A DNA stretch of 64,000 bases from positions 1 to 64,000 of the forward strand of contig JAATGG010000241.1 of assembly GCA_015654835.1 (NCBI GenBank), read 5' to 3'. Made by a program: the position numbers and the translations under genes. The notes beneath the pieces are model-generated. The model was not told the DNA's origin. It saw nothing but the letters and a program-made list of their open reading frames with translations, and searched no databases. The DNA is from Terriglobales bacterium (lineage in GTDB: Bacteria > Acidobacteriota > Terriglobia > Terriglobales > Acidobacteriaceae). Below, piece after piece: positions 1-9,324 of this stretch; the first letter of the stretch is position 1, and each line of letters starts with the position of its first letter.

Positions 1-503
1 CGTGTCGAGCCAAAATTCGGTGCGCTTCCAGTCGCGTGAGGTGAATGACGCCATCCGCATGCGAGTCGTCTCGGCAGGCTCGCCAAAGCTCGCAATAATG
101 GCTCGAATAAGCTTTGGATTGCCTTTCCTGATGCGAATCATTCCAACCCTCCCTTCTCTCATCTCCCGGTTGTTGTTTGACCTGCGCTTCAACTACGCGC
201 CTCGCCAAGCCGCTCAAGAAGTTATTCATGCCGAAAACGAAGAATCCATCCAACATCTTGCAAATACTGCTCTCCACTATGTCGGAGCTGAGCAACACCT
301 CTCGCGCCAATAATTCAATTGTGTCCCTGAGACATCCAGATTCGTGCTGCAAAGGTAAAAACAATTCGGCATAGGCAGGGCGAAACTTGGAAACGGAGAT
401 GATATGTGTCCTTAGCATCCAAGAAACAATACCCTCCTTCTCGCTTCGCCCTCCATCCTAGTTACCTTGCTGATATGCAACCAATCGTCCAACGGGCATT
501 GGC
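1..503. other. left edge, no recognisable gene
   Basis: An open frame of 103 codons runs from a GTG at position 2 to 313 on the + strand, but its product has no motif or family resemblance I recognise, no visible ribosome binding site can be judged because it abuts the window edge, and its composition is unremarkable. It may be the tail of a gene starting left of the window or chance. The rest, up to the end of the cytochrome gene on the other strand, shows no gene, tRNA or strong hairpin. Confidence 0.3.
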
Positions 504-824
504 TTAGGGGTTAAAGAAGCGCAGAAGCGCACGTTCGTCTTCTGCGCTTAAATTCGCGCGCATGCGCATGTGCCGCACCACAGTCTTTGAAATACGCGGC
601 GAGAAACCGTCTGGAGCGGTGTGGCAGCGCGAGCAATTCTGCTCGAACACTCGTTGCCCATCGTCCTGAGTCTGGCCGGAGTTTTGAGCCGATCTATTCT
701 GGCTCGACATTTTTTCTGTCGTGCTCTGAGATGGGTTGGCTAATGCCGTCTTGGCGCCGCTCATCAAGACCGTCACCATGCCAAGCATACCGAGCAGGCA
801 TACAAGAGCGTATCTCCGATTCAT
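504..824 (-). CDS. small exported c-type cytochrome
   Basis: A protein of about 106 residues with an N-terminal hydrophobic signal (MNRRYALVCLLGMLGMV...) and one haem-binding CSRCH motif near the middle, so a monohaem cytochrome c acting outside the cytoplasmic membrane. After the motif comes a short helical region with HMRMR, where a methionine could be the distal haem ligand, and a typical C-terminal helix (LSAEDERALLRFF). The frame stays open to 881, but the ATG at 824 has a purine-rich GAAAGGGA upstream and begins the signal peptide, so I prefer it. It is divergent from the exopolysaccharide export gene. The electron-transfer partner cannot be told from the sequence; other small redox proteins occur at 13.0-13.8 kb. 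Confidence 0.8.
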   Translation of the reverse strand: MNRRYALVCLLGMLGMVTVLMSGAKTALANPSQSTTEKMSSQNRSAQNSGQTQDDGQRVFEQNCSRCHTAPDGFSPRISKTVVRHMRMRANLSAEDERALLRFFNP

Positions 825-1073
825 AGTTATTTTCCCTTTCATGCGGGAAACAGGAAGCGATATGCAATTCCGGTTTCTCATATATTGCTGTTACCTGTCA
901 AAAAAGCACGCGACTCCACCAGAGGTCGGCGAAGTTTCCTGGCTGGCTCCATAGCGCGTGGTGCGGAGAACAACCAGAATGCAGGGTGGCACGAAAACTC
1001 TTGAGTATCGGACCCAGCATGAACACCACTTTATCCGCCTCGGCCCGACAATGTGTCTCCAGATGTACTGTGG

Positions 1074-1092
1074 ATTGTCAATCGATTGTCAT
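1074..1092 (+). promoter_or_regulatory. Pho-box-like direct repeat, site A
   Basis: Two identical ATTGTCA heptamers start at 1074 and 1085, exactly 11 bp apart, with a 4-bp spacer. This is the arrangement of Pho boxes (CTGTCAT repeats at 11 bp) recognised by PhoB/OmpR-family regulators. It lies 128 bp before the GTG of the polysaccharide export gene, inside an otherwise empty 395-bp gap (825-1219). The regulator encoded at 15319-16056 is a candidate binder; that link is inference. Confidence 0.6.
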
Positions 1093-1219
1093 TGAGCCGC
1101 AGACCGCAGGCCAAAACAAAGCCGTTTCCTGGCGGGCTGCACTTAACAAAGGGATGACATTTCCCTTACTACCCCATGACACCCAATATTCCTGATTTTT
1201 CTAAGGTCAACAGTGTCGA

Positions 1220-4200
1220 GTGAAAACTATGCCCCTATCAATCAGCTTCAACACGATCAGTCATCGCGCGGAACGAGTCGTTCGAACCAATACATCTGGC
1301 TTCTTTTCATGGAACGGTCCGCTCATCTTCGGATCCGTAGCTGCAATGCTCTGCTTATTGAGCTCTGCGGCCATGGGCCAGATGCCGCTTCCCTCGCCCT
1401 CCACGACAGACATCGAGATGGGGGCGGATTCAAGTCGTACACCGGCGCAGGCCACGCAAAGCCAGAGCAGCGGTGTTGCCGCATCCATCTTCGGCGACAG
1501 TACCAATACCGAGGAAGAGCAAAGGCCGATTTTTGCCTCGGCGAACCCCTCCGGCACAGAAGTTCTCTCTGCAGATCAGATCATCAACATCCTGCAACAG
1601 AATCCCGACATTACGACGGAGCTAAAGTCTCTTGCGGCAGAGCGCATGCAGGAGCAAGGCACGCAGCTCGATCCGAACAACATCTCTGACGAAATGCTTT
1701 ACCAGCAGATCTCCACCAGCGAGAATCTGCGGGCAAGCATCACTACGTTTCTTCAAGCCCGCGGTTTTGTAGCAGAGAGCGGAGCCCAGCCAACGTCCGA
1801 CATCGCTCGCTCCATGACGGGGAACGGACGCGAATCTTCTGCAGACTCCCCAACTCTCCGCGACGATGTCGCCTCTACTGCAACCGGCGAGCGGATGCAA
1901 CACAGTTCGTCTCGATCCGATTCAGACGGGAATAGCTCGATGGATCAGGCTTCCCCAACCAGCGAAACTAGAAACCCTCGCAACAATATGCAGGCGCCAG
2001 CCTCGACAGATGCACCGCAAGTGCTCCGCCGCACGGCTCCGTACAACTTGCGCTCCATGCGCGATCTCTACACTCAGATTCCGGACCGCACCGCAACCTT
2101 GAAGCGCTTCGGTTCCGAGGTGTTCATCAGCCGGAGTAGTTCTTCGGCCATGAGGGGAGCTGCCAACCAGAACACGCCGCTCGATATTCCGCTGGGCCCA
2201 GACTATGTCCTGGGTGCCGGGGATACGCTGGAGTTCAAAATCTGGGGAGGCATAAGTCAGACCGTCACGCGTGAGATTGGACGCGATGGGCGCGTGATGC
2301 TGCCTGAGGCAGGAGCGCTGCAGGTTGCAGGACTCACTCTCGGGCAGGCGGAGAGCCTTATTACAGGAGTCCTGAAACCGCAGTTTCGCGATGCGCAGGT
2401 CGCGGTGACTGTGTCTCGCTTGCATTCGGTGCGGGTATACGTAGTGGGCGATGTGCAACGGCCCGGTGGCTACGACATCAGTTCCCTGGCGACTCCGGTG
2501 AGTGCACTCTACGCCGCGGGCGGCCCAACGTCGGTCGGTTCCCTGCGCACCGTGCACCATCTCCGCGGAGATCGTGTCATCGAAGACATCGATCTCTACG
2601 ATTTTCTGCTGCGCGGGGTTCGCAATGCCAATGTGCGCTTCGAGAGCGGAGACACGCTGCAGGTCCCGCCGGCTGGAGCACAGGTCGCAATTGCCGGCGC
2701 TGTCAAGCGTCCCGCAATTTATGAACTCAAAAATGGCGAAACGACACTCGCAAAAGCAATTGAGGATGCCGGAGGTTTCACCGCTTCTGCATCGCTGGGC
2801 CACATCACCATCGAGAGAATCAATGCAAACGAGCAGCGCGAAACAGTGGCGCTGCATATCGCGGGAGAGAAGAGTCCGCAGACTGAACGCGATGCCGTGA
2901 ATGCATTCGAAGTGAAGGATGGAGATCGCATCCGCGTGGAAACGATCCTTCCCTACAGCCAGAGGGCAATCTATCTGGAGGGCCACGTTGTTCGTCCCGG
3001 CCGCTTCTCTTTTAACGAAGGAATGCGTCTCAGCGATGTGCTCCATAGTTATCGAGATCTGCTTCCTGAGCCAGCGTCCCACGGAGAGATTGTACGTCTG
3101 GTTGCTCCGGATCTGCACGCAGAGACGATTGAGTTCGACGTGCCTGAGGTGCTGATCGGTAATGCAAACATCGACCTGCAACCCTTCGACACCATACGCG
3201 TATTCGGCCGATATGAAATCGATACACCAAAGGTCACGATTCGTGGAGAAGTGCTTCGGCCGGCAGTCTATCCCCTGTCAAAAGGAATGACCGCAGCGCA
3301 GCTTGTGCGCATGGCAGGCGGCTTCAAGCGAAGTGCACTGCTGGAGAGCGCCGACCTCACAAGCTACAACATCACAAGTGGCAATCAAATTATCGAGAAC
3401 CTCACCAATGTTCGAATCGGAGTGGCTGTGTCCGGGGCCGATCCAAACGCGGACATCGCACTTAAGCCCGGCGATATCCTCTCGATTCACCAGATCACGG
3501 GGTGGACCGATATTGGCGAGTCGGTCACGATTGCGGGCCAGGTCCGGTTCCCAGGCAGCTATGGATTCAAGGATGGCGAGCGGCTCAGTTCCGTATTGCG
3601 GCGCGCCGGCGGCCTTTTGCCAACGGCATACTCCGCAGGGGCGGTGCTGGTTCGTGACCAGGTTCGGCAGTTGGAAGAGAAGAGCCGCGAGCAACTTGTT
3701 CGACAGATCGAGACAAACGCTTCGACATCCAAGATCTCTCCAAGCCCCGAGGCAGGCGCCCAATTGCAACTCGTGAAAGCGCAGCAGCAGCAGGTCTTGG
3801 CGGACCTCAAGAATCACCCGCCGACAGGCCGCATGGTGATTCATATCGACGCCAATATCGATAGCTGGGCTAATACGCCGGCCGACATCGAGCTACGCCG
3901 TGGAGATGTGCTGACGATTCCCAAACGCCCGGGCTTTGTGCTTGTCACCGGCCAGGTCTATAACGCGACCGCACTCACCTTCACTCCCGATAAGACGGCT
4001 AGCTGGTATTTGAGCCGCGCTGGCGGAACCAACGCTACTGCAAACAGGAAAGACGTCTTCATCATTCGTGCAAATGGTTCGGTGGTTGGCCGGCATTCCG
4101 GCGGCTGGCTTGATGGAAATGTCCTCTCGACCAAACTCGATCCGGGAGACGTAGTTGTTGTGCCGCAGAAGATCATTGGAAGTTCCTTGACGTGGCGCAA

Positions 4201-4264
4201 TCTACTGACCACAGCGCAACTTGCCTCCTCGATCGCAATCACCGCCGCAATCGCGGCCATATAG
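1220..4264 (+). CDS. SLBB-domain polysaccharide export protein
   Basis: About 1014 residues. An N-terminal hydrophobic segment (about 33-54) resembles a signal or anchor. A long low-complexity Ser/Thr/Asn/Gln-rich stretch to about 300 follows, then a polysaccharide export (Wza/BexD-type) domain starting near residue 320 with PDYVLGAGDTLEFKIWG. About six SLBB repeats come next, each with a (V)xGxVxRPGxY-like core (near 404, 489, 583, 672, 770 and 908). A hydrophobic C-terminal segment (TAQLASSIAITAAIAAI) could be membrane-inserted. Wza-type proteins form the outer-membrane channel for capsule or exopolysaccharide; this version is far larger than the roughly 380-residue E. coli protein, as is common for multi-SLBB members. 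First gene of the exopolysaccharide operon, six bases before the chain-length gene. Start is GTG; the in-frame ATG at 1229 is the alternative. Confidence 0.9.
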   Translation: MKTMPLSISFNTISHRAERVVRTNTSGFFSWNGPLIFGSVAAMLCLLSSAAMGQMPLPSPSTTDIEMGADSSRTPAQATQSQSSGVAASIFGDSTNTEEEQRPIFASANPSGTEVLSADQIINILQQNPDITTELKSLAAERMQEQGTQLDPNNISDEMLYQQISTSENLRASITTFLQARGFVAESGAQPTSDIARSMTGNGRESSADSPTLRDDVASTATGERMQHSSSRSDSDGNSSMDQASPTSETRNPRNNMQAPASTDAPQVLRRTAPYNLRSMRDLYTQIPDRTATLKRFGSEVFISRSSSSAMRGAANQNTPLDIPLGPDYVLGAGDTLEFKIWGGISQTVTREIGRDGRVMLPEAGALQVAGLTLGQAESLITGVLKPQFRDAQVAVTVSRLHSVRVYVVGDVQRPGGYDISSLATPVSALYAAGGPTSVGSLRTVHHLRGDRVIEDIDLYDFLLRGVRNANVRFESGDTLQVPPAGAQVAIAGAVKRPAIYELKNGETTLAKAIEDAGGFTASASLGHITIERINANEQRETVALHIAGEKSPQTERDAVNAFEVKDGDRIRVETILPYSQRAIYLEGHVVRPGRFSFNEGMRLSDVLHSYRDLLPEPASHGEIVRLVAPDLHAETIEFDVPEVLIGNANIDLQPFDTIRVFGRYEIDTPKVTIRGEVLRPAVYPLSKGMTAAQLVRMAGGFKRSALLESADLTSYNITSGNQIIENLTNVRIGVAVSGADPNADIALKPGDILSIHQITGWTDIGESVTIAGQVRFPGSYGFKDGERLSSVLRRAGGLLPTAYSAGAVLVRDQVRQLEEKSREQLVRQIETNASTSKISPSPEAGAQLQLVKAQQQQVLADLKNHPPTGRMVIHIDANIDSWANTPADIELRRGDVLTIPKRPGFVLVTGQVYNATALTFTPDKTASWYLSRAGGTNATANRKDVFIIRANGSVVGRHSGGWLDGNVLSTKLDPGDVVVVPQKIIGSSLTWRNLLTTAQLASSIAITAAIAAI

Positions 4265-4269
4265 GCGCC

Positions 4270-5595
4270 ATGATTACTACACCAATTCCAGTTCTCCCGA
4301 CCACTCCAGTGAGCCACCGTCCGGCTGCCGAGCAGCCGACGTGGCTCGTGCGCGCCACGCTGCTTTGGAAGAATCGGCGTCTGCTGTCCAGGGTCACCGG
4401 AATCGCGCTCGTAGTGAGTCTCGCGATCGCATTCCTGATGCCGAAGCAATACAGGTCCGTCGCCCGCATCATGCCCCCGGATCAGTCGAACTCTGGAGCG
4501 ATGATGCTGGCCGCGCTTGCGAGCCGCTCCACTGGCTTAGGCGCTCTGGGAACATTGGCTGGCGGCCTGCTCGGTGGACATTCAACGGGCGCTCTCTTCA
4601 TCGATCTATTGCGAAGTGGCACCGTGACCGGACATCTTATCGACCGGTTTGGCCTGCAGCATGTATACAGGAAACGCTATCGCATCGATACCGCGAAGCG
4701 GCTCGCACGCAATACGAAAATTACCGACGACAAGAAGAGCGGAGTAATTATGATCGAGGTGCTCGACACGAGCCCGGAACGAGCCCGCGATCTTGCCCAA
4801 GCCTACTTGCGGGAACTCAACCAACTGGTCACATCGACGAATGCATCGACCGCGCACCGCGAGCGCGTGTTCATCGAAGCGCGGCTGGGGGCTGTGCAGC
4901 GTGATCTTGAGCAGGCGCAACTGCAGCTAAGCGATTTCTCAAGCCGCAACAGCACAATCGATATCAAAGAGCAGACGCGCGCCATGGTCGAGGCCGGCGC
5001 ACGCGTACAAGGGGAGCTTCTGGTTGCGCAATCGGGCCTGCAATCTCTTCGGCAAATCTATGGTGATGGAAATATCCGCGTAAAGGAAACCGAGGCGCGC
5101 ATTGCCACGTTGCAGAAGCAGTTACAGCAGATGGCTGGCTCCTCTGGGGAATTGGCCCCTGTCACAACAGGTTCTGCCGGAACGCAGGCGCGCCCAGAGG
5201 GAAACGGACAATTGTATCCGCAGTTACGGCAAATTCCCCGGCTCGCCGTTCCATATGCGGATCTATATCGCCGCGTAAAAGTCGAGGAGACAGTCTTTGA
5301 ATTGTTGACGCAGCAGTATGAGATGTCACGCATCGAGGAAGTAAAAGATGTGCCGGTTGTGAGCATCATTGATTCACCGAGTCTGCCTGAAAAAAAGGCG
5401 TTTCCTCCTCGGGTGCTGCTGACATTACTGCTGACATTTATAGCGTTCGCAGTAACGTCGATATGGATTCTTTCTCGCGCGCGCTGGGATGAAACCGACG
5501 ACAGCGATCCGGCTAAGCAGTTGGGCACTGAGATTCTCGCGGTACTCCACAACAGAACCCGCAGGCTCAGAATCGTGGGACGAGGTGAGGCGTGA
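4270..5595 (+). CDS. Wzz-like chain-length / polysaccharide co-polymerase protein
   Basis: 441 residues with the Wzz architecture: a membrane segment near residues 41-58, a long periplasmic region rich in predicted coiled coil (for example EARLGAVQRDLEQAQLQLS), and a second membrane segment near 380-401 followed by a short cytoplasmic tail. A proline-rich stretch (DSPSLPEKKAFPPRVL) precedes the second segment, typical of the family. It sets polymer length together with the export protein encoded six bases upstream. There is no Walker motif or tyrosine-rich tail, so it is not fused to a BY-kinase, and no separate kinase is seen in the window. The frame is open from 4192, but that region overlaps the preceding gene; the ATG at 4270 is the natural start. 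Confidence 0.88.
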   Translation: MITTPIPVLPTTPVSHRPAAEQPTWLVRATLLWKNRRLLSRVTGIALVVSLAIAFLMPKQYRSVARIMPPDQSNSGAMMLAALASRSTGLGALGTLAGGLLGGHSTGALFIDLLRSGTVTGHLIDRFGLQHVYRKRYRIDTAKRLARNTKITDDKKSGVIMIEVLDTSPERARDLAQAYLRELNQLVTSTNASTAHRERVFIEARLGAVQRDLEQAQLQLSDFSSRNSTIDIKEQTRAMVEAGARVQGELLVAQSGLQSLRQIYGDGNIRVKETEARIATLQKQLQQMAGSSGELAPVTTGSAGTQARPEGNGQLYPQLRQIPRLAVPYADLYRRVKVEETVFELLTQQYEMSRIEEVKDVPVVSIIDSPSLPEKKAFPPRVLLTLLLTFIAFAVTSIWILSRARWDETDDSDPAKQLGTEILAVLHNRTRRLRIVGRGEA

Positions 5596-5725
5596 GAAGA
5601 CCTCTCACCAACGCAGCCTATGACGTGCGGGCCTGCCTGCCTCTTATTCGTCGATTCGAAGGTGGCAAAAAATCCGCCGAATCCCCGGGCTCTAAAATCC
5701 ACAAATTTCAGGAGGTACCGGAGCC

Positions 5726-6913
5726 ATGAGGATTCTGGTAGCCGCTGCTGCTTTTTCTTCCGGAATGTCCGGCATCCAACGTCATGCGCTGAATCTGGTG
5801 CGATGCCTACTGCTTCAGAGAGAGGTTTCCGCCGTACATTTGGTCGTCGCTCCATGGCAGCGTGAACTGGTGCGGACCGCGGGCTTCAGTTCGGATGCCC
5901 GGCTCCATACCCATATCGCCCAGATGGGCGCGAGTTCGCTTGGCCGGAACTCCTGGTACTACCGCGAGCTTCCGCTGCTGGCTCGTTCCTTGAATGTCGA
6001 TCTCGTGCACCTGACGTATCCGGTGCCCGTGAATGCCTCACAGTACCCCTGCCCCACGGTTGTAACACTGCACGATTTGTATCCGTATGAGATACCGATG
6101 AATTTCGGATTTCCTAAGTTCATCTTTAATCGCGTTGTGCTACGCCAATGTTTGCGCAATGTGGGTGCAATCGCCTGCGTTTCAGATACAACCTACAGCC
6201 GGCTCGCTCGGTATACGCCGGCGAGCGTCCCGGCAAAATCGAGCCGTATCTATAACTGCGTAGAGCCTGCCTCGGAGTGTGCCACGGAGTCTCCTGTTTC
6301 GGAGTGGAAGAATGAACCTTTCTTGCTTTGTGTCGCACAGCATCGTCGCAACAAAAACATTCCTCTTCTGATTCACGCCTTCGACCGTCTTCTGCGTTCG
6401 AAAAAAATTCCTCGCGGCATGAGACTGTTTGTGGTCGGAATCACCGGCCCTGAGACGATCCGCATTCGGCGCTTGCTAGAGAATCGAGGATTGGGCGAAC
6501 AGGTTCAGTTGCTCGAAGGGCTGTCCGATCGGCAACTACAGTGGTGCTATACGAATTGCAAAGCGTTGGTGGCTCCTTCAAGCACTGAGGGCTTCGGTTT
6601 ACCAGTGGTCGAGGCGCTTCTGGCCGGATGCAAAGTAGTTTGTTCCGATATCGCAGCCTTTCAAGAAGCAGGCCGCGAACATTGCAACTTTATCTCCCTT
6701 GGCAAAGGTGAAGAGGAACGGCTCGCCCAGGCAATCCTTTCAACTCTTTCACGTCCCACACAGGTTCCGGTTGAGTTTCCTCATCTCTCCGCTCCCGTTC
6801 TTGGTGAGCAATACGTCTTGCTTTATCGAAGACTTCTTGCCACTGCATCCATAGCGCGTAGCACCGCGTTTTCGTCTTCGTTGCACCCAACTTCAGAGAG
6901 ACAGTCGTTATGA
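5726..6913 (+). CDS. GT4 family glycosyltransferase
   Basis: 395 residues with two Rossmann-like halves of the GT-B fold. The N-terminal half has the acceptor-side signature MSGIQRHALNLVR. The C-terminal half has the donor-binding EX7E-type motif (STEGFGLPVVEALLAGC, near 286-302) of GT4 retaining transferases, preceded by the usual LLCVAQHRRNKNIPLLI strand. A strong AGGAGG lies just before the ATG at 5726. It follows the Wzz-like gene by 130 bp, in which I see nothing else. It probably adds one sugar to the undecaprenyl-linked repeat unit of the exopolysaccharide; the donor sugar cannot be read from sequence. Confidence 0.88.
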   Translation: MRILVAAAAFSSGMSGIQRHALNLVRCLLLQREVSAVHLVVAPWQRELVRTAGFSSDARLHTHIAQMGASSLGRNSWYYRELPLLARSLNVDLVHLTYPVPVNASQYPCPTVVTLHDLYPYEIPMNFGFPKFIFNRVVLRQCLRNVGAIACVSDTTYSRLARYTPASVPAKSSRIYNCVEPASECATESPVSEWKNEPFLLCVAQHRRNKNIPLLIHAFDRLLRSKKIPRGMRLFVVGITGPETIRIRRLLENRGLGEQVQLLEGLSDRQLQWCYTNCKALVAPSSTEGFGLPVVEALLAGCKVVCSDIAAFQEAGREHCNFISLGKGEEERLAQAILSTLSRPTQVPVEFPHLSAPVLGEQYVLLYRRLLATASIARSTAFSSSLHPTSERQSL

Positions 6914-6958
6914 GAGCGACACGCATACTCTCGGCACTTTGCGCAAGAGGAGGTGAGC

Positions 6959-8428
6959 ATGGCCGCTTCTGATTCTGTTGCACCCAAGCTTTTTGCGGGC
7001 TCTCGCACGGCTGCCAATGTCAGGCGCCCGACGATCTCGCGGGAGAAGTTTCAACGCATATTGGGGATCGCCGAGACCTTTGCGGATTTGGTCACCTGCG
7101 GACTAAGTATGTTTTTCGCATGTCTTTCGGTGCGCGGGATTCTGGGCGAAGATGCATTTCCCCAGTCGCTCCGAACAGTTGCGGCAGTAAGTATCGGATT
7201 TGGCATGGCTGGCGCATTCCTGATGAGATACGACAGTCTCCATTCCGGCAGCAGAACGTTTCCCCGGATCAGAGAGACAGAGCGTATTCTCCGCGCCTCA
7301 ATGTTAGCGTCGGCGCTCGCTATCTTGTCTTGCCTCAGCTTGAATCTCTCCTCTTTTGCCGGAACAATTCTTGCCGCGTGCGCCATCACTCCAATCCTGC
7401 TGATAAGCGAGAAGCTGATATTGCTCTTACTCGTTCGAGTCGTGCACGCATCGGGATACGGAGTCGAGCGGGTGCTCATTTATGGAGAAGCCCAGGCAGG
7501 GCAGCATCTTGCATCGGTGCTCTCTGACTCTCCGCGCCTCGGGCTTCGCCCTGTAGGGATCATTACTAATGCCATGACCCCTGAGCATGACCGGGCTTCC
7601 AATGCGACTTTCCATTGCAACTGCTCGGTGCCGGTGGCCCATGCACAGCTTACGGCCGCTATCTTGAAAGCCTGCCAGGCGAATGTCTTAATCGTGACAG
7701 ATTCGGCTATGTCCTCAGAGGACGCAGTCGCGACCAAGCAAGCGGCGGAACAAGTTGATGTCCGCGTAGTGTTTCTTTGCGATGCCTCCGATCTCGATTC
7801 GAGGCGGATCGGATCTATAAAAATCGATGACTTTATATTGACGCGGACCGGCGGCGCAAGAAAGCAGTTGACCTACAGCGTAGTCAAACGAGGAATCGAT
7901 ATTCTCGTGTCGTCTCTGCTCTTGATTCTTTTGGCCCCATTGTTCATCCTGTGTGCGATTCTGATCTGCCTCGACTCACCGGGTCCCGCATTCTTCGTAC
8001 AGAAACGCGTGGGACATAACGGAAAGTTATTCAACATTTACAAGTTTCGCTCGATGCACGTGGACACAGCCAAATATGATTTCTCTCCCGTTTCCTCTCA
8101 TGACCGCAGGATCACGGGTGTCGGCCGGATTCTGAGGCATACCAGTCTGGACGAGTTGCCTCAATTGATCAATGTTCTACTTGGCAGCATGTCCCTGGTC
8201 GGCCCACGGCCCGAGATGCCATTTATCGTGGAGCGCTATAACGCCACCCACCGAAAGAGGCTTCTCGTAACTCCCGGGATTACCGGCCTATGGCAATTGA
8301 GCGCGGGGCGGTCCAGGCAGATCCACGAAAACATTCAATACGACCTCGATTACATCCGAAATCGATCTTTCTTCCTGGATATTTCAATCCTGATTCACAC
8401 TTTGTTCTTCGCCATGCGCGGAGTTTGA
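6959..8428 (+). CDS. polyprenyl-phosphate sugar phosphotransferase (exopolysaccharide initiation)
   Basis: 489 residues. Four or five N-terminal membrane segments and a central Rossmann-like CoA-binding-type domain lead to the C-terminal bacterial sugar transferase domain from about residue 305. That domain carries VKRGIDILVSSLLLILLAP, the KFRSMH motif, RHTSLDELPQL and MSLVGPRPEMP, all hallmarks of WbaP/CpsE/WcaJ-type enzymes. These transfer a sugar-1-phosphate to undecaprenyl phosphate in the inner membrane and so start repeat-unit assembly. Two start codons are possible, GTG 6953 and ATG 6959; the AGGAGG ending at 6953 spaces well with the ATG. It sits between two glycosyltransferases in the same direction. 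Confidence 0.92.
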   Translation: MAASDSVAPKLFAGSRTAANVRRPTISREKFQRILGIAETFADLVTCGLSMFFACLSVRGILGEDAFPQSLRTVAAVSIGFGMAGAFLMRYDSLHSGSRTFPRIRETERILRASMLASALAILSCLSLNLSSFAGTILAACAITPILLISEKLILLLLVRVVHASGYGVERVLIYGEAQAGQHLASVLSDSPRLGLRPVGIITNAMTPEHDRASNATFHCNCSVPVAHAQLTAAILKACQANVLIVTDSAMSSEDAVATKQAAEQVDVRVVFLCDASDLDSRRIGSIKIDDFILTRTGGARKQLTYSVVKRGIDILVSSLLLILLAPLFILCAILICLDSPGPAFFVQKRVGHNGKLFNIYKFRSMHVDTAKYDFSPVSSHDRRITGVGRILRHTSLDELPQLINVLLGSMSLVGPRPEMPFIVERYNATHRKRLLVTPGITGLWQLSAGRSRQIHENIQYDLDYIRNRSFFLDISILIHTLFFAMRGV

Positions 8429-8493
8429 ATTCATCCCTGTCTCAATACGACGACCTTTCTGTCGTCTTGTCGGCCTGCTTAGTGGAGTAGTCA

Positions 8494-9324
8494 ATGACCC
8501 GATCGGATTTTCTTCATTCTCATGCGGATGTTCTTGGCGTTAAAATATCTGCCCTTGATCTCGACGCGGCAGTGCAGCTTGCCGACAAATGGATCGCGAC
8601 CGCAAATGACCAAGCCTATATCTGTGTGGCTGGAGTGCACGGAGTCATGGAGGCACAGACCAATCCATCGCTCATGCAAATCTTCAATCACGCTCTGATC
8701 AATACTGCGGACGGCATGCCGATGACCTGGGTGGGACGCCTGCAGGGGCTCCGTCAGATCGACCGTGTTTTTGGACCCGACTTTATGGCGGAAATGTGTC
8801 GTCTCTCCGCGGAACGTGGCTATCGCAACTTCCTGTATGGCGGCAAACCCGGTGTAGCCGAACTCCTGCGCGAGAAGCTGCAGAACAGGTTCCACGGATT
8901 GCGGATCGTCGGGATCTACACGCCTCCATTTGGCGATTTGACAGCGGAGCAGGAGCTTGAGTTGGCCACGCAAATTCGTGAAGCCAAGCCGGACATCGTT
9001 TGGGTAGGCATCAGCACTCCCAGGCAGGAACGGTTTATGGCCGAGCACGTTGACCGCCTCCAGGTGCCTCTCATGGTGGGCGTCGGCGCCGCATTCGATT
9101 TTCACACTGGGCTGATCCGTGATTGTGCGCGGTGGGTCAAACGGGCGGGCCTGCAGTGGCTCCATCGGCTCATGCAAGATCCAGGTCGCCTCTGGCGTCG
9201 CTATCTTCGCGCCAATCCTGCGTTTCTATGGCATATTGCCTGGCAACTGTCTGGACTCCGCAAGTATCCACGGCATCTAAACATCAGTGCATCGGATGCA
9301 CAGAGAAACGAGGTCCGCCCATGA
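8494..9324 (+). CDS. WecG/TagA/CpsF family glycosyltransferase (GT26)
   Basis: 276 residues, the usual length for the family. Diagnostic stretches include INTADGMPMTWVGR near residue 68, RGYRNFLYGGKPGVAELL, and ADIVWVG-type PDIVWVGISTPRQERFM, followed by GVGAAFDFHTG. Members transfer the second sugar (for example ManNAc(A)) onto a lipid-linked sugar, fitting a place right after the initiating phosphotransferase. Its last codons overlap the start of the polyketide synthase gene by an ATGA, so exopolysaccharide and polyketide genes are translationally coupled. Confidence 0.93.
   Translation: MTRSDFLHSHADVLGVKISALDLDAAVQLADKWIATANDQAYICVAGVHGVMEAQTNPSLMQIFNHALINTADGMPMTWVGRLQGLRQIDRVFGPDFMAEMCRLSAERGYRNFLYGGKPGVAELLREKLQNRFHGLRIVGIYTPPFGDLTAEQELELATQIREAKPDIVWVGISTPRQERFMAEHVDRLQVPLMVGVGAAFDFHTGLIRDCARWVKRAGLQWLHRLMQDPGRLWRRYLRANPAFLWHIAWQLSGLRKYPRHLNISASDAQRNEVRP

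Noticed and set aside
865-900. Possible weak Pho-box-like repeat before the first cytochrome
   Set aside because: Only one clear unit (TGTCAA at 896); the units at -11 and -22 match too poorly.
986-1195. Small + strand frame of 69 codons before the export gene
   Set aside because: No binding site, no similarity, and it covers the putative operator at 1074-1092.
1922-3181. Open frame of 419 codons antisense to the export gene
   Set aside because: The + strand product has six SLBB repeats and an export domain; the antisense product has no family motif and reflects high GC.
8438-8471. Three TGTC units before the WecG-type gene
   Set aside because: Spacing is 22 and 8 bp and the flanks do not match the ATTGTCA unit, so it is not counted as an operator.
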